Made by a program: the position numbers and the translations under genes
In this document: positions 24,021 to 35,596 of the stretch, piece after piece
Position numbering within the stretch: position 1 is the stretch's first letter
Layout of the letters: each line of letters begins with the position of its first letter
The notes under the pieces: generated by a model
The model's database searches: none
What the model saw: only the letters and a program-made list of their open reading frames with translations
What the model was told of the DNA's origin: nothing
NCBI GenBank assembly: GCA_028386065.3
Contig: JAKUCV010001054.1
Span: 146,881 to 210,880, forward strand
Origin: Turnera subulata
Taxonomy: Eukaryota; Streptophyta; Magnoliopsida; Malpighiales; Passifloraceae
Length of the DNA stretch: 64,000 bases
Direction: 5' to 3'

Positions 24021-27000
24021 TGAAACGCCCCGACCCGTATTTACCATACACAGTAAACACGTGCCGGAACTGTAACGACCCAACCAAACAAAACCCAGCA
24101 TACAGTGTATACAACGGTAACTCGGCTTCAACAGCCCAAAATAAAAACAACAATAACAACATAACCGGCCCAATGGCCCAACAATAGCAAAAATAATGCA
24201 CAGCGGAAGACTCAATAACTCATAAAGACACTGTATGCGACGCATGATGCAAACTATGGATCCAAGTCCTGTCCAAGGGATAACGCCATAGCCTGTTTGG
24301 AATGCATCAAGCCTGTACCACAAATAACTCAACCTACGGGATGAAAGCCCGCAGGTGAGGGGTGAGTCCGAAGTGCTCACCAACCAAGGATAAACAGAGA
24401 TATGCAGGCAACCATAATACTTCAAAGAAGGTAATACAGACAATAGTCACGACCATACCAAAGACAATACCGTACAAGACAGACCAAACTCAAAGACTCG
24501 ACCCAAACGTACCAAGGACTTAATTATTATTCCAATTCTACCTTTCTGGCCCCGTCACGGATAAGCTAAGGTCGTACCAGGCTATCAACCTGATTATGGT
24601 GCCAAATCAAAAAGAACCCAGGATCAACATCCCAATATCAAATCTCAGGGATCAACATCCCAATATCAAACTCAGGGATCAACATCCCAATAACAATCTC
24701 AAGGATCAACATCCCAATCAAAATCTCAGGGATCAACATCCCAATAACAATCTCAGGGATCAACATCCCAATCACAATCTCAGGGATCAGCATCCCAATC
24801 ACATTCTCAGGGATCAACATCCCAATCACAGTCGGCATCAACATGCCCATCACAAGTAACCCAGATCATGACCACCACAAAACAGCCTCAAACCATCCGG
24901 TCGTACCTCTACTTACGACGTGACAATTAAATCATCATCTCAAATCAAATTCCATTTTCCATTTTTTTTTCCCACTTATCCATTTCATAACTTATTCCAA
25001 TTATCTAATCACAACACAGTCCACCGACAACAATCACAGTATCCATAACAGTCAAATAATTATCCAACTTCCTATTAACTCAAGTTATACCACAGACTAA
25101 TCCGTCAATAGTTTCAAAGCATCAATTACTCACAAACCAACATCAATTACAACACAGTATCCATTGAACCAATAATAGTCAGCACAGTAATTCAATCAAG
25201 CAGAACAATAACAAAGAATCACACACAAAACCGACATCAACAAATATCCAACAATAATATATATATCATCTCAATTTCCAATATTTATTTTCTCAAGTTA
25301 TTCAACTTATCATTACCACAGGCTATACCATCAACATTTTATAATACTAATCATTCACAATTAACAGTTTAATGATTACTCACAATATCCACAACCAACA
25401 ACACAAACCAGCATCATCAACAACAACATCCAAGGTAAACAAACAACAATCGATGAACATCTCAACAGTTCAATCAAACAGCAAAAATACACACACAGTA
25501 TTACGGGCACATATCCAAGGTTATCCATCCTCACCTTAGCCGACTATCAAGTTTGGAAATGCCCCACAGACTCCAAGTCTGGTTCCACAGGTATCTGCTC
25601 GTTATTAACTCCTATATCAAACAAATAATATGCACACATAAGTGATATACAATGTCATGCTACTACTGTATAACGAAAAATAAATACTGACTCGCCTCGG
25701 TTACTCCCCTGGGTTATTTCTCTATTATCGTCATAATTCACCATTTATTTTCAACTGTCAAATTAATACCGTTCTTTACTTATACCCGGATATTATTACG
25801 GTATTTTATTACCTTGATAATACCCTTTCCAATTATTTTCTCAAAACAATAATTATTTCCATAATATATACCATAATATACTTTCTTTTCCAAATAGCAT
25901 TTATAATAATTATTCAAAATTTACCCATTATTTCCTTCCCAGAAATTATTATTTACTAAGTATATATATTCCCAAAATATTTATTTTTCCAAAATTATTT
26001 CTTTTTCAAAATTATATTTTCAGAATTTTATATATATATATATATATATCCAGATTTTTATCTTTTTTTTTTTAAACGGACTAGGCCAAAGACTAGGCCC
26101 AACCCCAATACCCCCAGGGCCCGACTGGTTCAGCCCACGCCCAGGCCAAACCCAGCCCACAAACTCAGCCCGCAAATACCAGCCCACTACCCGCGACCCA
26201 ACCATAAAGCCCCGGGTCAACCCGACCCAACACACAACCCATCCGGGTCGAGCCTCCTCCAAACGGGTCTGCTTACCTTGGCTACACAAGTGGCGGCGCG
26301 TCGGACGGGGCGAAGCTGCGACGACACGGGTGGCGCAAGGCGACGGCGGAGAGGGGAGTGCGACGAGGAGGCGCGGTGCTTGACGGCTACGAGTGGTGAC
26401 GAACCAGGAGCGGTGGCGTCGGCCTGGCCTTCTAGCGTTCGTCGGCAGCGAGGAGTCGGGGTACTCGGGCGGTTGTGCGCCTTGCTCGAACGGCTGCGAC
26501 GCGACCGGAGAAGATGATGGTAGCGAGATGGCGGGGGTTGCAAGTGGCGATGGGTGGCTCAGATGGTGTGGGTGTGGTGCACGGAAAGAAGAATAAAGAA
26601 AAAGAAAAGAAGAAGGGGAGAGGTGGGTGAAACGGCGGCGTTGTGCTGGTGTGGTGTGTGTTGTTGTTGTTTTTTTTTTTCTTGTTTCTTTCTTTGCAGG
26701 TTTTTGTTGCAGGGAAGAGGAGAAGAGATGGGAAGAAGGTAGCTGGCAGCAAGGAGGAGAAGGGGAAAACAAAATACACGATATCACGGGTCTCACAGGT
26801 AAGGTTCACAAGCTGTGCAGTGGGAGGCGGCTGCGTGACTCAATCACGCAGTCGTGTCCCGTCCGGACCAGGAAATAACTGTAATACCCCCTTTGTTATT
26901 TTTTGGTGAGATTTTTTGAGGATTTCGGGACCCGAAAAAATAACCAACTTAAGTCCGAAAAATCCACAGAAAAATCTCGAGCACGGGAAAAGCCTCGGTT

Positions 27001-27121
27001 TCGAAAAACGACGCCCGATTTACCTTGAATTAATTACCCAAGATTAATTCTTTCGGTAAATCACTGTAAAATGACTTTTACAGTCCCGATAAAAATCCAA
27101 ATTTTTACCCGGGCTGTTACA
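24021..27121 (-). repeat. Gypsy LTR C (3' LTR)
   Basis: 3101 bases with ends as in LTRs A, B and D. It contains a tandem hairpin array (24617-24851), an AT-rich segment and a GC-rich segment (about 26260-26560) whose long frames are artefacts of composition. Relative to LTR D it has about 110 extra bases near 25935-26050; the simplest reading is a deletion in D. Confidence 0.9.
24617..24851 (+). repeat. Tandem hairpin repeats in LTR C
   Basis: About nine units of 23-29 bases, each with the core GGATCAACATCCCAAT. The core GGGATCAACATCCC is itself an inverted repeat (GGGAT/ATCCC around CAAC), so every unit can fold. Homologous arrays are in LTR D (30161-30390), B (19748-19886) and, more diverged, A (15811-16205). 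Confidence 0.85.
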
Positions 27122-27157
27122 GTCTACCCACCTTAAAAAAAATTTCGTCCCCGAAAT
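27122..27157 (-). other. Polypurine region of the complete gypsy element
   Basis: On the minus strand the bases run GGGGACGAAATTT, a purine run, AAGGTGGGTAGAC, directly followed by LTR C. Confidence 0.8.
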
Positions 27158-27264
27158 TTCGTCTTATCCATGGGTCCTACCACGGTAAGCTTCTGGCGTA
27201 CTATGCCAGGTGTCCAAACTCAACGCGAGATACCGCTTATACCCTTAAGCGACATCTCATCCTC

Positions 27265-27270
27265 TATAAG
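27265..27270 (+). promoter_or_regulatory. TATA-like box of the antisense gene (copy 2)
   Basis: TATAAG 37 bases upstream of the ATG at 27307, in the same place as the box of copy 1. Confidence 0.4.
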
Positions 27271-27306
27271 AACCAAACCTCATGACTGGCAAACTCACAC
27301 ACAGTC

Positions 27307-27684
27307 ATGGACTCTCCACTGAGGACAAGAACTACCTCAGACTCCGAGGACAACAGCTACATCGGCGGCACTGCTTTCCTGACAAGCTCCGATGAAGAAC
27401 CGCCAAAGAAGCGCTTCAAGAAGAACATCGTCGGTCTGAAAGAACACATGGTCATCTCCAGCAGACGGCAAAAGAAACGTGCTGGCAAAGAAGCTGAAGA
27501 TCGGAAGGGCAAAGCAACGGCTGAAAGCAGCACTCCGCAGCAGACTCTGACGCAGCTGAACGTCTCACTGAGGAAGATCAGCTCGGCGGTGATGCAGATA
27601 GAATAGGCGTGTGCGGAACTCTTTCCTCACATGAAAAACGTCCAAAAACTTGTAAAAGACCTAGAGAAGCATGTAACTCAATAG
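27307..27684 (+). pseudogene. Antisense-strand small basic protein, copy 2 (one premature stop)
   Basis: This copy is homologous to 18305-18682 over its full length without an indel. It keeps the Ser/Asp-rich start, the EEPPKKRFK patch, the second basic patch and the helical C-terminus. A TAG at codon 100 (27604-27606) replaces a Leu codon of copy 1; the frame is otherwise open to the shared stop at 27682-27684. About eight other codons change the amino acid, against about sixteen synonymous changes. Copy 1 has a consensus AATAAA downstream; here the site reads AATAGATAAA. The gene runs against the element's own transcription, so its RNA would be antisense to the element's 3' internal region. 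Confidence 0.6.
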
Positions 27685-28490
27685 AGTACCTCTTCTCCGT
27701 TGTAAAACTGTTATGAATAGATAAAATAAGTTTTTTTTAAATCAAAATCTCTTATGTTACGAAATCTTATGTTAAGATATGAAAAATCATGTTTAACAGA
27801 AAAGCAAAATATTTAAAGCAAAACGAAACCATCAAAAAGGAAAATAAAATCAAACATAAAGATGTTAAAAACAGAACCAACAAAAAGAAATAAAACCAAC
27901 ATAAAGAAATTAAAAGCAAGACAAAACTTGTTTAACAAAACCAAAACATAAAGAAATTAAAACAAAAACATATTTTCATGTTCGGCGCTCTAGATCAGTC
28001 GTAACATCCTCGATCCCGAGAAACGTAACATGCACAGCTAACGGTGACGTCGGTTTCCCTCGTGAAAAAGACGACCGTTAACTCGCACGGTGATGATCAC
28101 GAGAGCGTCCTGTGTCCCTCGAAAGAAACGTTATCCACTTGTCCACAAATTCCGCATGAGCCAAAAACGTCTGTCAAGTCTCGTATCTCTCCACGATGTC
28201 CGAACAGATGTAAGCTTGTCGCACATGCACTCTACTCGGGGTACGGTCCCATCCGTCTAGCCTCAACGGTCACGAATGCATGTGATAAAAGAAGCAAGAA
28301 AGAGTCATAAAAAGAAACGCCAAGGTAGCCAGGGCGTTAGAAAATCGCGAGATGGAAAAGGGCTGAAAAACATTGGCATTTGTGGCCCGAAAAATGTATA
28401 AAGTAACGAAGCAATAAATGAAGCAACAACAAAATTTTCAAAAAGCAAATTCTCGAAAATCGAAAACAGTAATCACGCTCCCCATAAGAG

Positions 28491-28498
28491 TATAAAAG
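28491..28498 (+). promoter_or_regulatory. TATA box of the second antisense gene
   Basis: A consensus TATAAAAG 111 bases upstream of the ATG at 28609. A TGACGTC motif and a CCGTTAAC (MYB-type) motif lie further upstream (about 28044-28082). The promoter function is inferred. Confidence 0.5.
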
Positions 28499-28608
28499 AC
28501 GGAGCGGTGGGGTGTAAATCATCAAAAGCATTTGAAAGCAAGTTTGTAACACGTTTAGAAAAATAAACACAAACACGTTCAGTAAAAACACAAAATCGCC
28601 AAGTCAGA

Positions 28609-29292
28609 ATGCCTGCTCCATCATCCGTCTTCTTCGTCGAAGGTGCCAACCTAGGCAGAAGAAACTGGCTGGCCTACAGCATGATCAACGAGCGTCCAGA
28701 GGAACTACCAAACGAGCTCGGCATAATGCCCCGTCTGGTCTTCGTCGACGAACTCTAGTCATCGAGGTTCTTCGTCACTCCCATGGAAGAGACGTTCTTC
28801 CTAGAGGACCATGGCACTCTGAGGACCTCCTACTACGGCTCGGCAAACTCTGTCATGTTTTTCATCTCTGAAAGACTTCAGGAGTTCAACCTAGAGTCCA
28901 CTTGCCATTTCCTGGAGCAAGGTACCTACTACCAGCTCTCGATGACGGCCCAAAGCATGCCCAGAGTGACTCGATTGCCTCCAACTGGGCCAAAGGCCCG
29001 ACTACTAGTGTGGAACTGCAGAGGAGTCGCTAGGCATTCCCAGGAGTTCTCGCGTACCCTGAGGGACCTGAAGAACCAGTACAAGCCAAACATGGTTCTT
29101 CTCACGGAGACCCAATGGCAGCCTGAAGACGATCATGGTCTCATCCTACTTCGGTTCCCTCAAGCAAACCGGTTCGAGCTTCCTGGCCAGAACAACGCAG
29201 GTGGCATGTGGTTCTCGTGGAGCGACAGCATCCAGGTCAACATCAACAATGACCCCACTAGCTTCAGGGTCAACGTCGTTCCGAGAAGATGA
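28609..29292 (+). pseudogene. Second antisense gene: unknown N-terminus fused to a partial LINE-type endonuclease (EEP) domain
   Basis: A 227-codon frame on the strand opposite to the element, interrupted by one TAG at codon 50 (28756-28758). Residues 1 to about 125 (starting MPAPSSVFFVEGANLGRRNW) match nothing I know. Residues about 132-225 resemble the first part of the endonuclease/exonuclease/phosphatase domain at the start of LINE ORF2: LLVWNCRG with Asn136, then RDLKNQYKPNMVLLTETQ with Glu167, then a GGMWFSW segment. The domain stops about halfway, so the later catalytic Asp and His residues are absent and nuclease activity is unlikely. There is no poly(A) or target duplication around the LINE-like part. 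It may be a captured and fused fragment. Conservation in other copies would decide whether it is functional. Confidence 0.55.
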
Positions 29293-29542
29293 ATGTATTT
29301 TTATTTTATAAAATATCAATGTAATATTTATGTTTGTAATGAAAATATTAGTATTATTAATAATATTTATATTTCTGCTTATTTATGGCATCAATTACCT
29401 CTTATGTGAATGTTCTATGACAGCTGGCCTCCCTTGACTGGATCCATAATGCACTAACTAAATGATATAAAATAACTAACAAATAGAGCGAACTATGCAA
29501 ATAAGAACAACAAATACACAAGGACTGCCCCAACAAGACCTA

Positions 29543-29560
29543 ATGCCTGCTCCGCTACCA
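29543..29560 (-). other. Primer binding site
   Basis: Three bases inside the 5' LTR end, the minus strand reads TGGTAGCGGAGCAGG. It resembles the initiator-Met tRNA 3' end complement TGGTATCAGAGC at 10 of 12 positions and confirms the element's orientation. Confidence 0.65.
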
Positions 29561-29563
29561 AAA

Positions 29564-32545
29564 TAAAACGCCCCGACCCGTATTTACCATACACAGTAAA
29601 CACGTGCCGGAACTGTAACGACCCAACCAAACAAAACCCAGCATACAGTGTATACAACGGTAACTCGGGCTCAACAGCCCAAAATAAAAACAACAATAAC
29701 AACATAACCGGCCCAATGGCCCAACAATAGCAAAAATAATGCACAGCGGAAGACTCAATAACTCATAAAGACACTGTATGCGACACATGATGCAAACTAT
29801 GGATCCAAGTGCAGTCCAAGGGATAACGCCACAGCCTGTTTGGAATGCATCAAGCCTGTACCACAAATAACTCAACCTACAGGATGAAAGCCCGCAGGTG
29901 AGGGGTGAGTCCGAAGTGCTCACCAACCAAGGATAAACAGAGATATGCAGGAAACCATAATACTTCAAAGAAGGTAATACAGACAATAGTCATAACCATA
30001 CCAAAGACAATACCGTACAAGACAGACCAAATTCAAAGACTCCACCCAAACGTACCAAGGACTTAATTATTATTCCAATTCTACCTTTCTGGCCCAGTCA
30101 CGGATAAGCTGAGGTTGTACCAGGCTATCAACCTGTTTATGGTGCCAGATCAAAAAGAACCCGGGATCAACATCCCAATATCAAATCTCAGGGATCAACA
30201 TCCCAATATCAAACTCAGGGATCAACATCCCAATAACAATCTCAGGGATCAACATCCCAATCAAAAGCTCAGGGATCAACATCCCAATAACAATCTCAAG
30301 GATCAACATCCCAATCACAATCTCAGGGATCAACTTCCCAATCACAATCTCAGGGATCAACATCCCAATCACAGTCGGCATCAACATGCCCATCACAAGT
30401 AACCCAGAACATGGCCACCACAAAACAGCCTCAAACCATCCGGTCGTACCTCTACTTACCACGTGACAATTAAATCATCATCTCAAATCAATTTCCATTT
30501 TCCATTTTCTTTTTCCCACTTATCCATTTCATAACTTATTCTAATTATCCAATTACAACACAGTCTACCGACAACAATCACAATATCCATAACAGTCAAA
30601 CAATTGTCCAACTTCCTATTAACTCAAGTTATACCACAGACTAATCTGTCAACAGTTTCATAGCATCAATTACTCACAAACCAACGTCAATCACAACACA
30701 GTACCCAATGAACCAATAACAGTCAGCACAGTAATTCAATCAAGCAGAACAATTACAAAGAATCACACACAAAACCGACATCAATAAATATCCAACAATA
30801 ATATATATATCATCTCAATTTCCAATATTCATTTTCTCAAGTTATTCAACTTATCATTACCACAGGCTAATCCACAGGCTATACCATCAACATTTCATAA
30901 TACCAATTATTCACAATTAATAGTTCAATGATTACTCACAATATCCACAACCAACAACACAAACCAGCATCATCAACAACAACATCCATAGCAAACAAAC
31001 AACAATCGATAAACATCTCAGCAGTTCAATCAAACAGCAAAAATACACAAACAGCATTACGGACACATATCCAAGGTTATCCATCCTCACCTTAGCCGAC
31101 TATCAAGTTTGGAAATGCCCCACAGACTCCAAGTCCGGTTCCACCGATATCTGCTCGTTATCAACTCCTATATCAAACAAATAATATGCACACATAAGTG
31201 ATATGCAATTTCATGCTACTACTGTATAACGAAAAATAAATACTGACTCGCCTCGGATACTCCCCCGGGTTATTTCTCTAATATCGTCATAATTCACCAT
31301 TTATTTTCAAGTGTCAAATTAATACCGTTCTTTACTTATACCCGGATATTATTCCGGTATTTTATTCCTTTCCAATTATTTTCTCAAAACAATAATTATT
31401 TCCATAATATATACCATAATATACTTTCTTTTCCAAATAGCATTTATAATAATTATTCAAAATTTACCCATTATATATCCAGATTTTTATCTTTTTTTTT
31501 AAATGGACTGGGCCAAAGACTACGCCCAACCCCAATACCCTCAGGGCTCGACTGGTTCAGCCACGCCCAGGCCAAACCCATCCCACAAACTCAGCCCGCA
31601 AACACCAGCCCACTACCCGCGACCCAACCATAAAGCCCCTGGTCAACCCGACCCAACACACAACCCATCCGGGTCGAGCCTTCTCCAAACGGGTCTGCTC
31701 ACTTTGGCTACACAAGTGGCGGCGCGTCGGACGGGGCGAAGCTGCGACGACACGGGTGGCGCAAGGCGACGGCGGAGAGGGGAGTGCGACGAGGAGGCGC
31801 GGTGCTTGACGGCTGCGAGTGGTGACGAACCAGGAGCGGTGGCGTCGGCGTGGCCTGTTGGCGTTCGTCGGCAGCGAGGAGTCGGGGTACTCGGGCGGTG
31901 GTGCGCCTTGCTCGAACGGCTGCGATGCGACCGGAGAAGATGATGGTAGCGAGATGGCGGGGGTTGTAAGTGGCGATGGGTGGCTCGGGTGGTGTGGGTG
32001 TGGTGCACAGAAAGAAGAATAAAGAAAAGAAAAGAAGAAGGGGAGAGGTGGGTGAAACGACAGCGTTGTGCTGGTGTGGTGTGTGTTGTTGTTGTTTTTT
32101 TTTTTCGTGTTTCTTTCTTTGCTGGTTTTTGTTGCAGGGAAGAGGAGAAGAGATGGGAAGAAGGTAGTTGGCAGCAAGGAGGAGAAGGGGAAAACAAAAG
32201 ACACGATATCACGGGTCTCACAGGTAAGGTTCACAAGCTGTGCAGTGGGAGGCGGCTGCGTGACTCAATCACACAGTCGTGCCCCGTCCGGACCAGAAAA
32301 TAACTGTAATACCCCCTTTGTTATTTTCCGGTGAGATTTTCTGAGGATTCCGGGACCCCAAAAAAATACCAACTTAATTCCGAAAAATTCACATAAAAAT
32401 CTCGAGCACGGGAAAAGCCTCGGTTTAGAAAAACGACGCCCGATTTACCTTGAATTAATTACTCAAGATTAATTCTTTCGGTAAATCACTGTAAAAAGAC
32501 TTTTACAGTCCGGTAAAAATCCAAATTTTTACCCGGGCTGTTACA
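29564..32545 (-). repeat. Gypsy LTR D (5' LTR)
   Basis: 2982 bases. The inner terminal dinucleotide has mutated (TAAAACG in place of TGAAACG on the plus strand); the outer end is intact (GGCTGTTACA). The hairpin repeat array is at 30161-30390. It lacks about 110 bases that LTR C has next to an AT repeat. Confidence 0.9.
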
Positions 32546-32837
32546 TTTGATACATAGGTATTATTAAATATTTTTATAACTATTAAAATATAGTCAATTT
32601 GACATTACACTCATAATATTATTTTTTAAAATTTTTATATAAAAATTATATTTATGTGATGAAAGATCATAATTTTTATTCTCGTGAATAATTTATTTTA
32701 AATAATAAAGTAATTAAATATATTATGTTGTTAGTTTTAAAATAGTTTTTATAAAAAATAAAAACCAAAACAATAAACCGATTTTGGTTTATGATAAACC
32801 AAAAACTTAAAAACTGAAATGGTACGAAACAGGCCCT

Positions 32838-35596
32838 AAAATTATTTGTGTTTTCTTGTAATTTGTTTTGGGGTCGTTTAATGTTAAAAAGAGGTTGGTT
32901 CATGTCTGCAAGCTTAAATATAATAGAAAACGAGTAACTTGACCTTTATCTTAACAAGGAAGCTACCTCCTCCCCTTCTTTCCTTGAAAGCTCTTTGTGG
33001 AAATTTTTAGGCTAGCTCATCACCAAATGACAACACACTTTGTAATAACTCATGACGGTGATCGGTAATATGGTCCTTAATGCTCCATAAGCAGAATAAG
33101 AGTTTGAATCTTGGCAATGTTACTGATAGACTTTAATATATATAAAAAAAAAGTTTTAAAGAAAATACCGGTATCATACCAAAAGTATGAAAATATAATC
33201 ATACTTTTGAAATGAAGAAAATTAATATTGTCCCACCAAAAGGCATATGGTGAGAATCAAGCTCTTAAATAACCTAATGAGAATAAAGAAAATGTTGGTA
33301 GAATTCCAATCAAATAAATCAATCCTAATTGCCACTTAGACCACAATTGGACTTCCAAAAATTAGTATAAAATTATGTTAATAATAACAAAGTTAATTTT
33401 TTTAGTTAGAAGTAGTTTTATCCCGATCTGAGGACTATGATAAATTTGACAAAAATAGTAACAGCTTATGCCTCATCAAGTCCTTTTAGCATCATCGCGC
33501 CAATAAATCAAAAATTTATGGGGGTCATTTATGGAGAGATATACTATTAAACCAAAAATACGCCAAAAAAACAATTATGCGAACGTGTAAGATGCTTATT
33601 CGCGCAGGGTTGCACGTGACAGAGACCACATGCGATAGAATATCACGTGCTTAATGCACAGCATATAAATGGGCCATGCGTCGCTTTGTCCGCGTCAGTC
33701 AGTGCTTAACGGCCGACGCAATCTTCACACTGTAAACGTCCACAAACAGGCCCACCCGAAAAATTAAATAATTCACAAGCAAAAAAAAAAAATGAAAACC
33801 ACACACACCAAGCAAAAACCCTTACATTTCTAAAAAATTACGGTGCTTCTCCATTATTTTTGTTATTTGAAATCAAATTCACGACTATTGTGCATCTATC
33901 TTTAATGCCATGGTTGCATTTTGAGTGCTTTAAAGAATTCCTAACCTAAAATCGGGCCTTTTCTTTCAGAAGTTATAAGAACCTCTCCCATTCTGAAAAA
34001 ATATCCTGTTTTTCCTCAACAAGAAACAAGGAACTGAAATTCCAAAAGCATATATCCTAAAGACGTATGTAGAGCAATTAAGTCAATTAAGAAAAGAAAA
34101 GCAGCGGAATTTGAGTGGACAAGCAAAGGTGTCTACTCATACTCATTGGAGTGGAAGGAAACATGAAATTAAGCGCGAAAGTCTGTTAAGTGTTGCTACG
34201 AACGACACAAAGATGGAGTCCTAATCACGTCACACTTCAGGTATTAGTGGTGTCGCCTTCTAGTCCTCCTCAATCCTCCTCATAAGCAATCTATAATTTG
34301 CTAATATGCTTCATTTCATGGCTCTTAACAAAATTCATCAAAACTATACATATGCCAGGCATATATCTGATTTGTCTTTTCCTTTATCCTTTATCCTCTT
34401 TGAGAAATTATGATTAATTTTTTTACCATTTTATCCATATCTGCCCCTTTCCATCCCTTCTCTTCGTTTCCCTTATCTTCGTCTCACACTACATTTTTTT
34501 TTAGTAATGGAGGGGAATTAATTATAATACAGGAAAGATTTAGTACAAATGATATATCAGTGATGCAGTACATACGACAAAAGAAACTAGTAACGTACGT
34601 AATATAATATTTTTTAAAAAAGGTTACGAACGTTCCTATTTACACAGGATCCTTGTCTTCCTATGAATGGACATCGAAGCATGTCAGGCATACAATACAA
34701 AGAAGTCCAAATCACTCTAATATTTGCTAAACACATAATTAAGCACCGGAAAGTTCAGTAATTCGAACAATTATAAATTTTCAAATTTTATTATTTATTT
34801 TTCCTTTGTGTCCATTCATCACTACCCCAAACAAGAAATATTCCCGCGGTTCCAAAAAAATCATGTTTAAAAAATCATAATTCCAAACAATATATATGTC
34901 ACTTTTGAAAGGTATTAGGAATTATTAGTTGAATAATTTCTAATTATAACCTCGATAATAATTAATTGGGTGAGAAAATGATTTATCAAATAATTTTTTA
35001 TAGAGAAATAATTTAGTGTCGCACCATTATTTTCGCCCTCCCACCTAGATTGTATTAATTGTTTCCCATAAAGAATTTCTAAACCACGCTATACTAGGGA
35101 AGAGAAAGGTATGCATACCAAGCCCTAAAATCATCACAACTTACTGTTGGTCTGCTTTTGGAAAAAAGTTTTTTTTTTTTTTATCTAGGCACGTGATATG
35201 CCTCTAAAAAAAGAAACTAATATTTTAAATTTTGATACCTAATAAATAAATTTAAGAAATCTTTTTGTAATGTCTAAATTGACCTTTTTATTTAAGAAAA
35301 ATAATTATTTTGCTTTGCTTCGAATTTGTATCAGTTAAGAGTTAATAATATTTATAAAATATAAGCTTTTGGAGGAAATAGAATTAAAAGAAAATCTTGA
35401 TGGAAGGTTTATTTCTGTTGGAAATATTATCATACTTCCTGCACTACTTGCACTCTGTTCAACAGTGCTTCTTCTTACACTATGTCCAACACTTAGGTAT
35501 AACACCTGTCTTGTAAGTTTGCCTCAAAAATACAATAAAGCCCTTAGTTAGAAATATTTTGGATTAATACCTAAAAATTCTTGAACACATCCTAAA
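32838..35596. other. AT-rich spacer
   Basis: No frame with a recognisable domain. It contains one weak SINE candidate (33054-33152) and poly-A/T runs, otherwise featureless. Confidence 0.55.
33054..33152 (+). mobile_element. Possible tRNA-derived SINE
   Basis: A unit of about 100 bases with a degenerate B box, AGTTTGAATCT (33101-33111), an upstream TGGTCCTTAATGC that could be an A box, and an AT-rich end followed by a run of A. Boundaries and duplication are not clear. Confidence 0.3.

Larger units (their letters stand above)
24021..32545 (-). mobile_element. Complete non-autonomous gypsy LTR element (LARD-like) without gag-pol
   Basis: Read on the minus strand, the parts in order are: 5' LTR D (29564-32545), a primer binding site (29543-29560), an internal region of about 2.4 kb, a polypurine tract (27122-27157) and 3' LTR C (24021-27121); 8.5 kb in all. 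Flanking bases TTTTA (24016-24020) and TTTGA (32546-32550) are a one-mismatch target duplication. By eye the LTRs are very similar, so the insertion is not old. No gag, protease, RT or integrase frame is present on either strand, so it must use proteins of a related autonomous element. Instead the internal region carries two genes on the opposite strand (27307-27684 and 28609-29292). The remaining internal segments (27685-28490 and 29293-29542) show no supported gene. Confidence 0.85.
23269..32837. mobile_element. Probable non-autonomous TIR element split by the gypsy insertion
   Basis: The left end starts GGGCCTGTTTGGTATCGTT (23269). The reverse complement of the right end (32821-32837) reads GGGCCTGTTTCGTACCATT. 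A second shared block, TTTTTGGTTTAT, follows in both arms. This terminal pattern is common in hAT-like and related MITE families. Removing the gypsy element (24021-32545) leaves about 1 kb. No clear 8-base target duplication was found, so the class is uncertain. Confidence 0.45.

Noticed and set aside
24617..24851. CRISPR-like repeat array
   Set aside because: Units vary in length and the spacers are near-identical. They lie inside plant LTRs and recur in each LTR copy.
26020..26796. Long minus-strand frame (258 codons) in LTR C, with similar frames in LTR D (31557-32234) and the plus-strand frame 31503-31943
   Set aside because: They lie in a GC-rich LTR block, translate to Pro/Ser/Arg-rich text without a domain, occur in overlapping frames on both strands, and are not kept intact between LTR copies.
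28044..28310. 88-codon frame between the two antisense genes
   Set aside because: No domain, no supporting signal, and no second copy for comparison because element A lacks this part.
27122..29560. Endogenous pararetrovirus as the source of the antisense genes
   Set aside because: There is no movement protein, coat protein or reverse transcriptase on the plus strand, and the region is bounded by a normal gypsy primer site and polypurine tract.
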